DNA of 64,000 nucleotides from RGIG5612 sp045601405 (GTDB taxonomy: Bacteria; Bacillota; Clostridia; Lachnospirales; Lachnospiraceae): the NCBI GenBank assembly GCA_045601405.1, contig JAZRZO010000053.1, forward strand, positions 1 through 64,000, written 5' to 3'. The position numbers were made by a program, and so were the translations under genes. Shown here in pieces: positions 40,471 to 49,603 of this stretch (position 1 is its first letter; the number at the start of each line of letters is the position of its first letter). The notes below the pieces were generated by a model. That model was given only the letters and a program-made list of their open reading frames with translations, was not told where the DNA came from and did not search any database.

Positions 40471-43131
40471 TTATCTCTTCAGCTTGTCAAGCTGGGCTAA
40501 TACCTGCTGCAGCTGATTCGCGTATTTTTCCTGTTTTTCCTTTTCATTATTTATCTTTGCCTCAGGCGCCTTCTCTAAAAATTTCTGATTAGAAAGCATA
40601 CCTGCGGAACGCTTAAGCTCCCCTTCAAGCCGGGCCTTTTCCCCCTCAAGTCTTTCCCTTTCCTTGTCCATGTCTATCAGCTCTTCAAGAGGGATATATA
40701 CGGAAGCCTTCGCCAGATGAACACTTAAGGCATCCTTATCCGCCCCTCCGGCGTTCTCCGATACACTTACCTCCGACGCCTTCCCGAGACTGGCAAAGAA
40801 CGATGCGCTTCTCTCAAACACAGCTCTTACAGCAGCATCCTCAGCCACCACACATACGGGAGCCTTCTTGCCCGCAGGAACATTCATTTCAGTCCGTCCT
40901 GCCCTTATACCTCTGATGGCCTCCTTTATCATCTCTATGCTCTCCTCCGCGTCAGCGAAGCAAAGCTCCTTATTGTACTCCGGCCATGCGGATATCATTA
41001 CAGATCTTTCTTTTTCTTCGAAAGATATATAAGGATGGAGCGTCGTATATATCTCCTCAGTTATGAACGGCATATAAGGATGTAAAAGCTTAAGCGCAGT
41101 GACCAGCACCTTCTGCAGTACATATAATGCGGCGGCCTTGCTCTCATCATCAGAATAAAGCCTCGGCTTCACCATCTCTATGTACCAGTCACAGAACTCC
41201 TCCCAGATAAAATCGTAAAGCTTATCCGCGGCAATACCTATCTCATATTTATCGAGATTTTCCGTAACATCCGCCGACAGCGCATTTGCCTTGGATAGGA
41301 TCCACATGTCCGCGTCAGTCAGGCTGCCTTTTATCTCTTCAAAAGGCTTTATCCCCTCGTCCGGTATGTTCATCATTATGAACCTGGAGGCGTTCCATAA
41401 TTTATTGGCAAAATTCCTGCTCGCCTCCACACGCTCATAGTAGAACCTCATGTCGTTTCCGGGTGAATTGCCCGTGGCAAGAGTAAACCTCAGAGCATCC
41501 GCCCCGTATCTGTCTATAACATCAAGCGGGTCGATCCCGTTTCCGAGAGACTTGCTCATCTTTCTTCCCTGATCATCCCTTACAAGACCGGTAAAAAGCA
41601 CTGTGTCAAACGGCTTTTTACCCATGTGTTCATATCCGGAAAATATCATCCTTATGACCCAGAAGAAGATGATGTCATACCCGGTTATCAAAAGATCAGT
41701 GGGATAAAAATATTCCAGATCCCCTGTCTTCTCCGGCCAGCCCAGAGTTGAAAATGGCCACAGCGCCGATGAGAACCAGGTATCCAGACAATCTTCATCC
41801 TGAGTAAAGCCGGTGCAGCCGCACGCATCACACTTTTCAGGCACGGTTTTGGCTACGATCATCTTTCCGCATCCGTTACAGTAGTACGCCGGTATACGGT
41901 GCCCCCACCACAGCTGTCTGGATATGCACCAGTCTCTGATGTTGTCCGTCCAGTTATGATAGAGCTTGCTCATCCTTGACGGTATCAGACGTACTTCGTT
42001 TTCATCCACAGCCTTTATGGCAGGCTTTATAAGCTCGTCCATCTTCACGAACCACTGTTCCTTTATCATGGGTTCTATCACGGCGGAGCACCTGTCATGA
42101 TGTCCCACTGCGTGTTCATGGTCTTTTATTCCGGCAAGAAGACCCAGACTTTCAAGATCCTCAACCACACTCTTTCTTGCCTGCTCCGTGCTCATTCCCT
42201 GATATCTGCCGCCGTTTTCATTTATAGTCCCGTCATCATTGAAAACGCATATCTCTTCCAGAGAATGACGCTTTCCTATCTCGAAATCGTTAGGGTCATG
42301 CGCGGGCGTAACCTTCATTGCTCCCGTTCCGACCTCCATGTCGATATAATCATCTGCAAGTACCGGTATCCTTCTGTCCATCAGGGGAAGAATGCAGGTT
42401 TTGCCGATGAACCTGCGGTAGCGCTCATCATCCGGATGAACTACAACTGCCGTATCTCCCAGCATAGTCTCCGGCCTCGTCGTCGCTATCTCGATAAATT
42501 CATCCGTCCCTTCAACAGGATATTTAATATTCCAGAACCTGCCGCTTACATCAATGTGTTCCACCTCAGCGTCACTCACCGACGTCATGCACCTGGGACA
42601 CCAGTTTATTATCTTGGTTCCTTTATAGATCAGGCCTTTTTCATACAGCTTTACAAAAACCTCCAGAACAGCATCAGATACACCTTTGTCCATTGTAAAG
42701 CGTTCTCTGTCCCAGTCCGCGCTGCTGCCCAGCTTCTTAAGCTGGTTCACTATCCGGTCTCCGTATTCCTCCTTCCATTGCCACGCTCGCTCAAGAAAGC
42801 CCTCTCTCCCCAAGTCCTCTTTATGTATGCCTTCTTTTTTTAGTTCTTCAATGATCTTTACCTCAGTCGCTATCGACGCATGGTCGCAGCCCGGCTGCCA
42901 CAGCGCGTTAAAGCCCTGCATCCTCTTCTGCCTTATCACTATATCCTGCAGAGTATTGTTAAGAGCATGCCCCATATGAAGCTGTCCGGTGATATTAGGC
43001 GGCGGCATGATGATGGTAAATGGCTTTTTACCCTCATCCGGCTCGGCATGAAAATATTTATTTTCTACCCAGTCATCATAGATGCGCTGCTCAATACTCT
43101 TTGGATCATATGTCTTAGCTAATTCTTTCAT
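40471..43131 (-). CDS. valS: Valyl-tRNA synthetase
   Basis: An 886-residue class I synthetase. The HIGH-type motif is in PPPNITGQLHMGHALNNTLQ and KMSKS in GRKMSKSLGNGIDPLD. The editing domain includes TTRPETMLGDTAVVVHPDD. A zinc-knuckle pair (CNGCGKM and CDACGC) and the C-terminal coiled-coil arm (KERERLEGEKARLEGELKRS) are present. Length is normal. The start overlaps the preceding helical-repeat gene by 17 bases, so valS is the last gene of the minus-strand run beginning with the DUF5717 gene, and no T-box leader is possible immediately upstream. Confidence 0.97.
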   Translation of the reverse strand: MKELAKTYDPKSIEQRIYDDWVENKYFHAEPDEGKKPFTIIMPPPNITGQLHMGHALNNTLQDIVIRQKRMQGFNALWQPGCDHASIATEVKIIEELKKEGIHKEDLGREGFLERAWQWKEEYGDRIVNQLKKLGSSADWDRERFTMDKGVSDAVLEVFVKLYEKGLIYKGTKIINWCPRCMTSVSDAEVEHIDVSGRFWNIKYPVEGTDEFIEIATTRPETMLGDTAVVVHPDDERYRRFIGKTCILPLMDRRIPVLADDYIDMEVGTGAMKVTPAHDPNDFEIGKRHSLEEICVFNDDGTINENGGRYQGMSTEQARKSVVEDLESLGLLAGIKDHEHAVGHHDRCSAVIEPMIKEQWFVKMDELIKPAIKAVDENEVRLIPSRMSKLYHNWTDNIRDWCISRQLWWGHRIPAYYCNGCGKMIVAKTVPEKCDACGCTGFTQDEDCLDTWFSSALWPFSTLGWPEKTGDLEYFYPTDLLITGYDIIFFWVIRMIFSGYEHMGKKPFDTVLFTGLVRDDQGRKMSKSLGNGIDPLDVIDRYGADALRFTLATGNSPGNDMRFYYERVEASRNFANKLWNASRFIMMNIPDEGIKPFEEIKGSLTDADMWILSKANALSADVTENLDKYEIGIAADKLYDFIWEEFCDWYIEMVKPRLYSDDESKAAALYVLQKVLVTALKLLHPYMPFITEEIYTTLHPYISFEEKERSVMISAWPEYNKELCFADAEESIEMIKEAIRGIRAGRTEMNVPAGKKAPVCVVAEDAAVRAVFERSASFFASLGKASEVSVSENAGGADKDALSVHLAKASVYIPLEELIDMDKERERLEGEKARLEGELKRSAGMLSNQKFLEKAPEAKINNEKEKQEKYANQLQQVLAQLDKLKR

Positions 43132-43918
43132 AGTAACTTTCTTTCCACCCGTTTATTATCTTTTCACTGTTTATACCATTTTCAAAATCATATATAAAAC
43201 TTACGGTTTCCTCGTCCGTTTCTATATCTCTTTTCAGGGCAGCCACTCTTGCTTTTACGCCCTCAAGCGCTTCATCCGAAATGCCGTACCTTCTGATAGT
43301 ATCAAGCAGTTCCTCTTCATCATCACTGACAACAGACATATAAAGACATGCTTTTATGTATACCGGATCCGGGTACAGCTCGTACGCCTTTGCGAAAAAG
43401 GCGTTCGCATTTTTGCTCATGAACAGCCCGGCATATATAACACCTATCGCATATGCCGCCTTCGCGTAGAACGCCTCGCTCATCTCCTTCCGTTCCGCCT
43501 CTTTCAGTATCCCCAGATATATCCTGAGAGCACTGTCATACCTGCCCCTCTTATAATATCCGTCTGCCTCTATCTTCCGTCTCTCCACATCGCTCATCAC
43601 GTCTATGTTCATAACATAAGCCGCAACCACACTGAGCTCCGACCGGCTGTAATAACCGCTTTCCATAAGTATGAAACGTACCAGATTCTTTATTTCGGCC
43701 TTTTCCTCACTGAGCTTCCTCAATCCGTCTGCTATATCCTTCCGCCCAATCTCATTATCGATATAGTCGAAAAGCTCATTGCTAAAAAATTCCCTGTATA
43801 CCAGATTGATATGGTTGAAGATAAAATAATTTATCTCCTCCAGAGAATATACCTCTGTTTTTATCTCTTCGATATAATATGGTTTTTTTGCCATCGGCGA
43901 GGCAGTGTGCAGTGCCAT
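43115..43918 (-). CDS. Helical-repeat (TPR-like) protein of unknown function
   Basis: A 267-residue soluble protein with no recognised family. The central and C-terminal parts look like paired helices of TPR type, for example ADGYYKRGRYDSALRIYLGI and ANAFFAKAYELYPDPVYIKA. The N-terminal half is a helical region rich in Tyr, Phe and Asn (EEINYFIFNHINLVY). It lies 18 bases after the DUF5716 gene and overlaps valS by 17 bases. The three genes DUF5717-DUF5716-this one appear to be one unit, so it probably acts as a partner or adaptor for the Hsp70-like protein. Confidence 0.75.
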   Translation of the reverse strand: MALHTASPMAKKPYYIEEIKTEVYSLEEINYFIFNHINLVYREFFSNELFDYIDNEIGRKDIADGLRKLSEEKAEIKNLVRFILMESGYYSRSELSVVAAYVMNIDVMSDVERRKIEADGYYKRGRYDSALRIYLGILKEAERKEMSEAFYAKAAYAIGVIYAGLFMSKNANAFFAKAYELYPDPVYIKACLYMSVVSDDEEELLDTIRRYGISDEALEGVKARVAALKRDIETDEETVSFIYDFENGINSEKIINGWKESYYERIS

Positions 43919-43936
43919 TTCCTTTTATCCTTCTCC

Positions 43937-45211
43937 TTAAATGTAGCCCTTAAGATCCAGCTTTTCGCTCACCACAGCTCCGCTCGGTTCAAAGAAACCT
44001 CCAAAGCCCAGATCCTTCACGCTTACCGTACATTCATATTCATTTTCAAATTCGATCGCAAGCTCAACTCTTGTTGCCTTCCTCGGTCTTTTGGGAAAAT
44101 CCGACAGATCGATATCTGTTATCCCCGTCTGTTTTTCTATCAAAGATGTGATGTGCAGCCTTATCCTTTCCGGCTCATCCAGGATGAACTCTCTCCGGCA
44201 GCCTGCCTCAAACCAGTCCTTTGGCGCAACTGACAGTTCGACCAGCTTTTTCTCTCCTCTGTCTTCAGCCTCTGCCGATATTGTGCACCTTGTGCGCCCG
44301 GCACAGATTATGCGATAATCCCTGCCTCCCGCGGCAGCCTTTATAAGGCCGCAGCGGCATGCGCCCTTGGCGTAGATGTTGTTTCCCTTAAAAGCTCTCT
44401 TGCTCTCCGAAACAAGGGCAAGAGTCTTTTTAAACCACATATTCTGAAAGCCCTCACCCGTAAAATATACGCTCGATATCCTTGTGTCGGCGACTATTTC
44501 CGCAAAAAGAGCGGAAAGCCTCTCATCCATCTGGTCCATGAGTACCTCATTCCCAAGGTTTTCCATGGAGAATTCCCCGGAATGCATACTTTCACTTATA
44601 TATATGGGGGACAAAGGCTTGTTTCCTGTCACGGTAAGGATCTTTTCATAAAAACCGTCTCTGTTAAAATCAAAAAGCAGAACTCCCTTTTCCCATATTG
44701 CCGGATCCTCACCGAGCACGTAGTACGCAAAGCTCTCTGCGCAGGTTACAAGCTTTACCTTTTCCGCCGGGATGCGGAGCATCCTGAACACCTCATCCAT
44801 CGCCCCTCTTATCTCGGGAGTAACGCGTCTGAAGTTCATCGTTATATTCTCAACGCCCATTATGGAGGTTGCTGTCTGAGTGTATTCGATCATCTTTGCT
44901 ATAAATATAGCGAAGAGCTGAGTGTAGGTATATTCCTGTCCGCCCGCGGTGCACTTTTCTCCTATGAACACATTTTCAAGGAGATCCTGGAAAAGGTAGT
45001 CCCCCTGCTCCCTGGCGTAGTCAATGGCACTCTGCCCTATCAGCCAGTCCTTTTCAGCTTCGTTATAGCTGATGGCAACAGGGATGAGATATCTTATCGC
45101 GTCTTTCCCGAAGGCCATTGACTCCGGCCGTCCGTGCCGCCTGGAGTAACAGCTTACCTGACAATATTCACCTGTATAATCGATCCCGATTATCAATCCT
45201 CTTTTTTCCAT
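43937..45211 (-). CDS. DUF5716-like protein with Hsp70/actin-type ATPase fold
   Basis: A 424-residue protein. The start GLIIGIDYTGEYCQVSCYSR is the phosphate-1 beta hairpin of the actin/Hsp70 superfamily. GVLLFDFNRDGFYEKILTV in the middle is a second such hairpin with an Asp, and SSVYFTGEGF matches the adenosine/hinge loop. It is far shorter than DnaK and has no obvious substrate-binding domain or lid; the C-terminal part contains PKRPRKATRVELAIEFENEY, a beta-strand-rich end. From memory it matches DUF5716, a clostridial family without known function. It lies one base after the DUF5717 gene stop, so coupling is likely. Confidence 0.8.
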   Translation of the reverse strand: MEKRGLIIGIDYTGEYCQVSCYSRRHGRPESMAFGKDAIRYLIPVAISYNEAEKDWLIGQSAIDYAREQGDYLFQDLLENVFIGEKCTAGGQEYTYTQLFAIFIAKMIEYTQTATSIMGVENITMNFRRVTPEIRGAMDEVFRMLRIPAEKVKLVTCAESFAYYVLGEDPAIWEKGVLLFDFNRDGFYEKILTVTGNKPLSPIYISESMHSGEFSMENLGNEVLMDQMDERLSALFAEIVADTRISSVYFTGEGFQNMWFKKTLALVSESKRAFKGNNIYAKGACRCGLIKAAAGGRDYRIICAGRTRCTISAEAEDRGEKKLVELSVAPKDWFEAGCRREFILDEPERIRLHITSLIEKQTGITDIDLSDFPKRPRKATRVELAIEFENEYECTVSVKDLGFGGFFEPSGAVVSEKLDLKGYI

Positions 45212-45212
45212 C

Positions 45213-48200
45213 TTACGAGAATATTCTTTCTATAAGCCTGTCCTTAATAAAATATTCCTTTGCCGCCAGATTAAGGGCCACGGCGTTCCCCGTCTCGCTC
45301 ATCTCTACTATATTGTTCAGCTGACTGTATCTGGAGCCGTCGTGGATTATGCCGAGCTCATCATAGGACGCCCCCTTTATCTCACCGCCATCCACGCTGT
45401 ATGTAACGCTTTCGCCATAGAAAAGAGTGATGTACTTTGTATAGCAGCCTTCAAACACCTCCGTAAGCATTTCCTCCTTGAGCACCGCACCTTTGGATGT
45501 ATGTATCTCAAACGCGATGGATGCCGGCCCTTTAAAGCTTGAGATTATCACGGAATTGGAAAGCGCCGCCGGGAGCGGGAAATACTTCCTGTACCTTTTA
45601 AACTCCTCCAGCATTATCCCGGATGCCACCAGCTCCTTAATGTTATGTTCAACCATTCTCATCCGGTTCACGCCGGATATATCACGCTCTGATTTATACT
45701 TAAGGTAAGCCGCCCTGGAAACAATGCTGAGCTGCTCATTTCCGAGGAGCGCTTTTTCTATATAATTGAAGAATTCTGTATCCTTTTCATTGTCTCCTCT
45801 CAGATATAACCCGGCTCTGTAGGTCATATAGTCTTTTTTAAGCTGCTCATCACCGCCCTCAGTATAATAGCTTGAGAATATCTGTGAGATCACGGGCTCG
45901 TCCATACCGGTCTCTATCGCCCTTCTTAATATCGTTTCGGGGATATTTCCGTGATCGGCTCCGAATGCCCTTCCGACCCTGTACAGCTCCAGCAGAACAG
46001 CTATGTCCTCATCATAATTATCCACCAGGAATTTATAGACAGCGCCTGTTCGCGGATCATCCATAAAGCTTTTTACGCACATATCCATCAGCAGACCGTC
46101 GCTGTTGAAATTACTGAGTCCGCACAACGCTTCGCACAGTCTTCCGAGATTCGCGCTGTCTACGTATTCTATGCCCTCTTCCCGGATCTTTTTATATGCG
46201 TCCCTGTATAGCTTCTGCTCTATCATTATGCTGATAAGCTTTCCTTTGGTCGCGCTCTCCAGGTCATATTTGAAAAATTCCATAAGATCTTCATATACGC
46301 CGCCCCGGCCTATATTCCGTGAAAAGTAAAGGACAGTATCATTCATGAGCTTTTTAACATAGCCTGGTCTGAAAGCGGAGGTGCTCATCTTTGTAGTCAT
46401 GTATTCAAGTATCTCCGCCGGGTCCTTATAGCCTCGGAGGAAAGGCATGGTATCACCCATAAGCATGTAATCGCTTATGGGAACTCCCTTTACACATACA
46501 TCTATATACTCGTCGCTTTTTATAAGTTCTGTTTTTTCATATTCTATATTGGCATAGATGTTTCCGGTTATGTCTTTAAAGAGGATCACCGCGTCGTGTG
46601 AATATATCTTGACCCTTGCCCCTTTGTTCTTAAGAGGAATATCCTGATATACATTAAGCTCGTCATGAAACACCATGACATTTCTCATTTTTTCGTTATG
46701 GCATTTTATTTCCTTTGTGGAGATAACGTCGAAAAATCTTTTTTTCATTTCCGGCGTAAAGCTGTCCGATGCCACCATATCCATATATATAACGGCAAGA
46801 TCATGGTCGATCGCGCCTGCCATCAGCTGCCTTGCTCCGTACTCATTAAAAGCCTTTTCGTATGCTCTGTAGAATTCCGGCCGCTTCTGCCTGTTGTAAA
46901 TGATATTGGCAAAAAAATACCTTCTGTGATCAAGCAGCACATCCACATTTACTGTAAAATATTCCATTATCCTTACAGGAAGCGCTTCATAGCTGTTTTT
47001 ATCTATAGTATAGATGTAATAGAAAAATATACCCGGAATGTCGTCCAGGTATTCCTTTACCGCCGCGTCGTAGTACGCGCCCGCCTCCGCGCTCCTGTCA
47101 TCCGTAAATATCAGCACCCTGCAGATTATCCTGAGAAGGTCTCTTGTGGGGTATTTTCTATACATATATCTGAGCACATTCAGTGAAAGAGGGATGTTTC
47201 TCTCCTTAAGGTCATCCTCTGTCATCAGCTTAAATATCTCCGTGACCCTTGAGCTCATGGTGGGACTGAAATAGTCCATCTTTGCCCCGAGGTTCAGGAC
47301 TTTTATCTCAAATTCATCAGCATCCGACAAAAACCTCGGATACTGCCTGAATATATCCAGCGCCTCTAACAGCATTAGTGAGCTTGTGCATCCGGCATCC
47401 AGCTCCGCCGATATATCATCCAGCTTAAGCCCCGGAGACTCGTCATAGTTTGGGTCCAGCTGAAAAAGCATCCAAAGGATCTGCCACGACGGATGAAGCT
47501 GATATTCAGACCTCAAGAGGCTTACAAACTCATCTGTTTTGCTGCTGTCTCCGTCCGCCAGGGTTTTTACAAAGCTGCAGTAATATTCAAGAACCCTGTC
47601 CGCCTCAAGCCTCGGAAGCAGGTCTGAAACATATTCCAGGATGTTATCCGCCTCCTCCAGCAGGCCTATCTCGATATAAAGCTGAGCCTTGAAAAGCATA
47701 AGGAAAACGGATTTATCATCCACCCCGTTGACCTCGCCTATTATCTTCAGGGACCGCTGCGCCCACTGCACAGAATCCGTAAGTCCTTTGCGGAACGCAA
47801 AGTACACTTTGGTCAGCTCTATGTATTTTTTTCTGGGATTGTGATCATCCAGAGTTGTGTTTAATCTCAAATCCACGGTAACAGGCACTGTTATCTCCTG
47901 ATACGCGGTCCCAAAGGTTATCTTTCCGAAGTTCTTTCCTCTGTGGAGCTTGTTTTCCAGTATGTTTATCTGAAAGTCGTAGCTTCCCGCAGGAAAAATA
48001 TCGGATGAGATCACCCTTCTTGAAAGAGAGATGAATTCATCTGCGGTATATGCTTCTATTTCCATATATCCGTCTTTGGCTATCGCAAGATGGATTACCT
48101 CCTGCGTGTCGGCTGTTATATCCGAAAGCTCTATGCTTTCCGGATATACGGCAAAAGCGGCCGGCTCTTTTTTTCCCAGAGCCACCATATATTCTTCTCT

Positions 48201-48254
48201 TGCTATATTTTTATTTCTGCCTATCATTAAGGCTGATTGAAGCAGATCTGACAT
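45213..48254 (-). CDS. DUF5717-like giant protein of unknown function
   Basis: A 1013-residue soluble protein with no signal peptide or membrane helix. The N-terminal about 130 residues form a beta-rich region (FAVYPESIELSDITADTQEV...FGTAYQEITVPVTVDLRL). The long middle is built of helical repeats, e.g. KAQLYIEIGLLEEADNILEY, resembling TPR/solenoid arrays. The C-terminus is again beta-rich and Tyr-rich (CYTKYITLFYGESVTYSVDG). From memory it corresponds to DUF5717, found in Clostridia beside DUF5716. The start ATG at 48254 follows the rarA stop by six bases. It probably scaffolds the ATPase encoded next to it; inference only. Confidence 0.8.
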   Translation of the reverse strand: MSDLLQSALMIGRNKNIAREEYMVALGKKEPAAFAVYPESIELSDITADTQEVIHLAIAKDGYMEIEAYTADEFISLSRRVISSDIFPAGSYDFQINILENKLHRGKNFGKITFGTAYQEITVPVTVDLRLNTTLDDHNPRKKYIELTKVYFAFRKGLTDSVQWAQRSLKIIGEVNGVDDKSVFLMLFKAQLYIEIGLLEEADNILEYVSDLLPRLEADRVLEYYCSFVKTLADGDSSKTDEFVSLLRSEYQLHPSWQILWMLFQLDPNYDESPGLKLDDISAELDAGCTSSLMLLEALDIFRQYPRFLSDADEFEIKVLNLGAKMDYFSPTMSSRVTEIFKLMTEDDLKERNIPLSLNVLRYMYRKYPTRDLLRIICRVLIFTDDRSAEAGAYYDAAVKEYLDDIPGIFFYYIYTIDKNSYEALPVRIMEYFTVNVDVLLDHRRYFFANIIYNRQKRPEFYRAYEKAFNEYGARQLMAGAIDHDLAVIYMDMVASDSFTPEMKKRFFDVISTKEIKCHNEKMRNVMVFHDELNVYQDIPLKNKGARVKIYSHDAVILFKDITGNIYANIEYEKTELIKSDEYIDVCVKGVPISDYMLMGDTMPFLRGYKDPAEILEYMTTKMSTSAFRPGYVKKLMNDTVLYFSRNIGRGGVYEDLMEFFKYDLESATKGKLISIMIEQKLYRDAYKKIREEGIEYVDSANLGRLCEALCGLSNFNSDGLLMDMCVKSFMDDPRTGAVYKFLVDNYDEDIAVLLELYRVGRAFGADHGNIPETILRRAIETGMDEPVISQIFSSYYTEGGDEQLKKDYMTYRAGLYLRGDNEKDTEFFNYIEKALLGNEQLSIVSRAAYLKYKSERDISGVNRMRMVEHNIKELVASGIMLEEFKRYRKYFPLPAALSNSVIISSFKGPASIAFEIHTSKGAVLKEEMLTEVFEGCYTKYITLFYGESVTYSVDGGEIKGASYDELGIIHDGSRYSQLNNIVEMSETGNAVALNLAAKEYFIKDRLIERIFS

Positions 48255-48260
48255 TATGTC

Positions 48261-49601
48261 TTATTTGCCCCCTCTGTTTTTTAGTCTTAAAAGCCGGTCC
48301 TTCATGGTCTTTTCATAGCCCAGATCTCCGGGCTCATAAAACATTTCGTCCCTGATCTCGTCCGGAAGATACTGCTGCTCAACATAGTGCTCCGGAAAGT
48401 CATGGGCGTATTTATATCCCTTTCCCCTGTTAAGCTCTTTTGCTCCCGGATAGTGCGCGTCCTGAAGATGGGGCGGCACTGTTTTTATATCTGTATTCCT
48501 GACCACATCCATTGCCTTGTCTATGGCCATTACCGCCGAATTGCTTTTCGGGGCTCCGCATATATAAAGGACTGCCTCGGCCAGTATTATCCTTGCTTCC
48601 GGCATACCTGTGACATGTACAGCCTGCTGAGCGGCAACCGCCACCTGCAGCGCTCGCGGATCCGCACAGCCCACATCCTCAGCAGCGCATATCATTATCC
48701 TTCTGGCAATAAAATTAACATCCTCACCCGCGTACAGCATCTTTGCCAGATAATATATTGCCGCGTCCGCATCGCTCCCTCTCATGCTCTTTATAAAAGC
48801 GGATATCGTATCGTAGTGATTGTCGCCGTTTTTGTCATAGTGTACATTCTTTTTCTGTACGCACTGCTCTATCACCTCTGTTGTAAGGCGGATGACCGGG
48901 CGCCCGTCCTTGTCCTTAGCTGCCTCTGTCGTCATTACCGCAAGCTCCACGGCATTGAGCGCTATCCTTGCGTCACCTCCGGCAAGATCGCTCAAAAAAT
49001 CCAGTGCGTCGTCATCCATTACCGCACCATATGAGCCCATGCCACGTTCCTTATCCGTAAGGGCTCTGACTATTATCTTTTTTATATCCTCCCTGTCAAG
49101 GGGTTTAAGCTCAAATATGGTAGATCGGCTGATAAGAGCCGGATTCACCTCAAAATAGGGGTTTTCCGTTGTGGCCCCTATGAGTATCACCGTACCGTCC
49201 TCAACAAAAGGCAGCAGATAATCCTGCTGAGCCTTGTTGAACCTGTGTATCTCGTCGATGAACAGTATGGTTCTGCGGCCGTAAGCCCCTCTTGTCACCT
49301 TTGCCTGCTCAACAATGTTCACCATATCCTTTTTCCCCGATATGGTCGCGTTTATCTGTTTAAACTCAGCCGCTGTCGTGTTGGCTATTACCCTTGCAAG
49401 CGTGGTCTTTCCGGTGCCGCTCGGCCCGTAAAAAATGACGGATGAAAGCTTGTCTGCCATAATGGAGCGGTAGAGATGACTGCCCTCCTTAAGGATATGC
49501 TTCTGTCCTTCAAACTCGTCGAGCGTCTCCGGCCTGAGTCTGGATGCAAGCGGAGCCTCTTGTTTTATCTTATTTTTATGCGCGTACTCAAACAGGTCCA
49601 C
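48261..49601 (-). CDS. rarA: Replication-associated recombination protein RarA/MgsA
   Basis: A 446-residue AAA+ ATPase related to clamp loader subunits. It has Walker A in YGPSGTGKTTLARVIA, Walker B in ILFIDEIHRFNKAQQD, sensor 1 in IGATTENPYFEVNPALISR, and a C-terminal tetramerisation domain ending PGAKELNRGKGYKYAHDFPE. It acts at stalled replication forks. The start codon is GTG at 49601, giving the conserved MDLFEYAHKNK N-terminus; no strong ribosome site is visible, consistent with coupling to the citrate synthase stop two bases upstream. Confidence 0.95.
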   Translation of the reverse strand: MDLFEYAHKNKIKQEAPLASRLRPETLDEFEGQKHILKEGSHLYRSIMADKLSSVIFYGPSGTGKTTLARVIANTTAAEFKQINATISGKKDMVNIVEQAKVTRGAYGRRTILFIDEIHRFNKAQQDYLLPFVEDGTVILIGATTENPYFEVNPALISRSTIFELKPLDREDIKKIIVRALTDKERGMGSYGAVMDDDALDFLSDLAGGDARIALNAVELAVMTTEAAKDKDGRPVIRLTTEVIEQCVQKKNVHYDKNGDNHYDTISAFIKSMRGSDADAAIYYLAKMLYAGEDVNFIARRIMICAAEDVGCADPRALQVAVAAQQAVHVTGMPEARIILAEAVLYICGAPKSNSAVMAIDKAMDVVRNTDIKTVPPHLQDAHYPGAKELNRGKGYKYAHDFPEHYVEQQYLPDEIRDEMFYEPGDLGYEKTMKDRLLRLKNRGGK

Positions 49602-49603
49602 TT

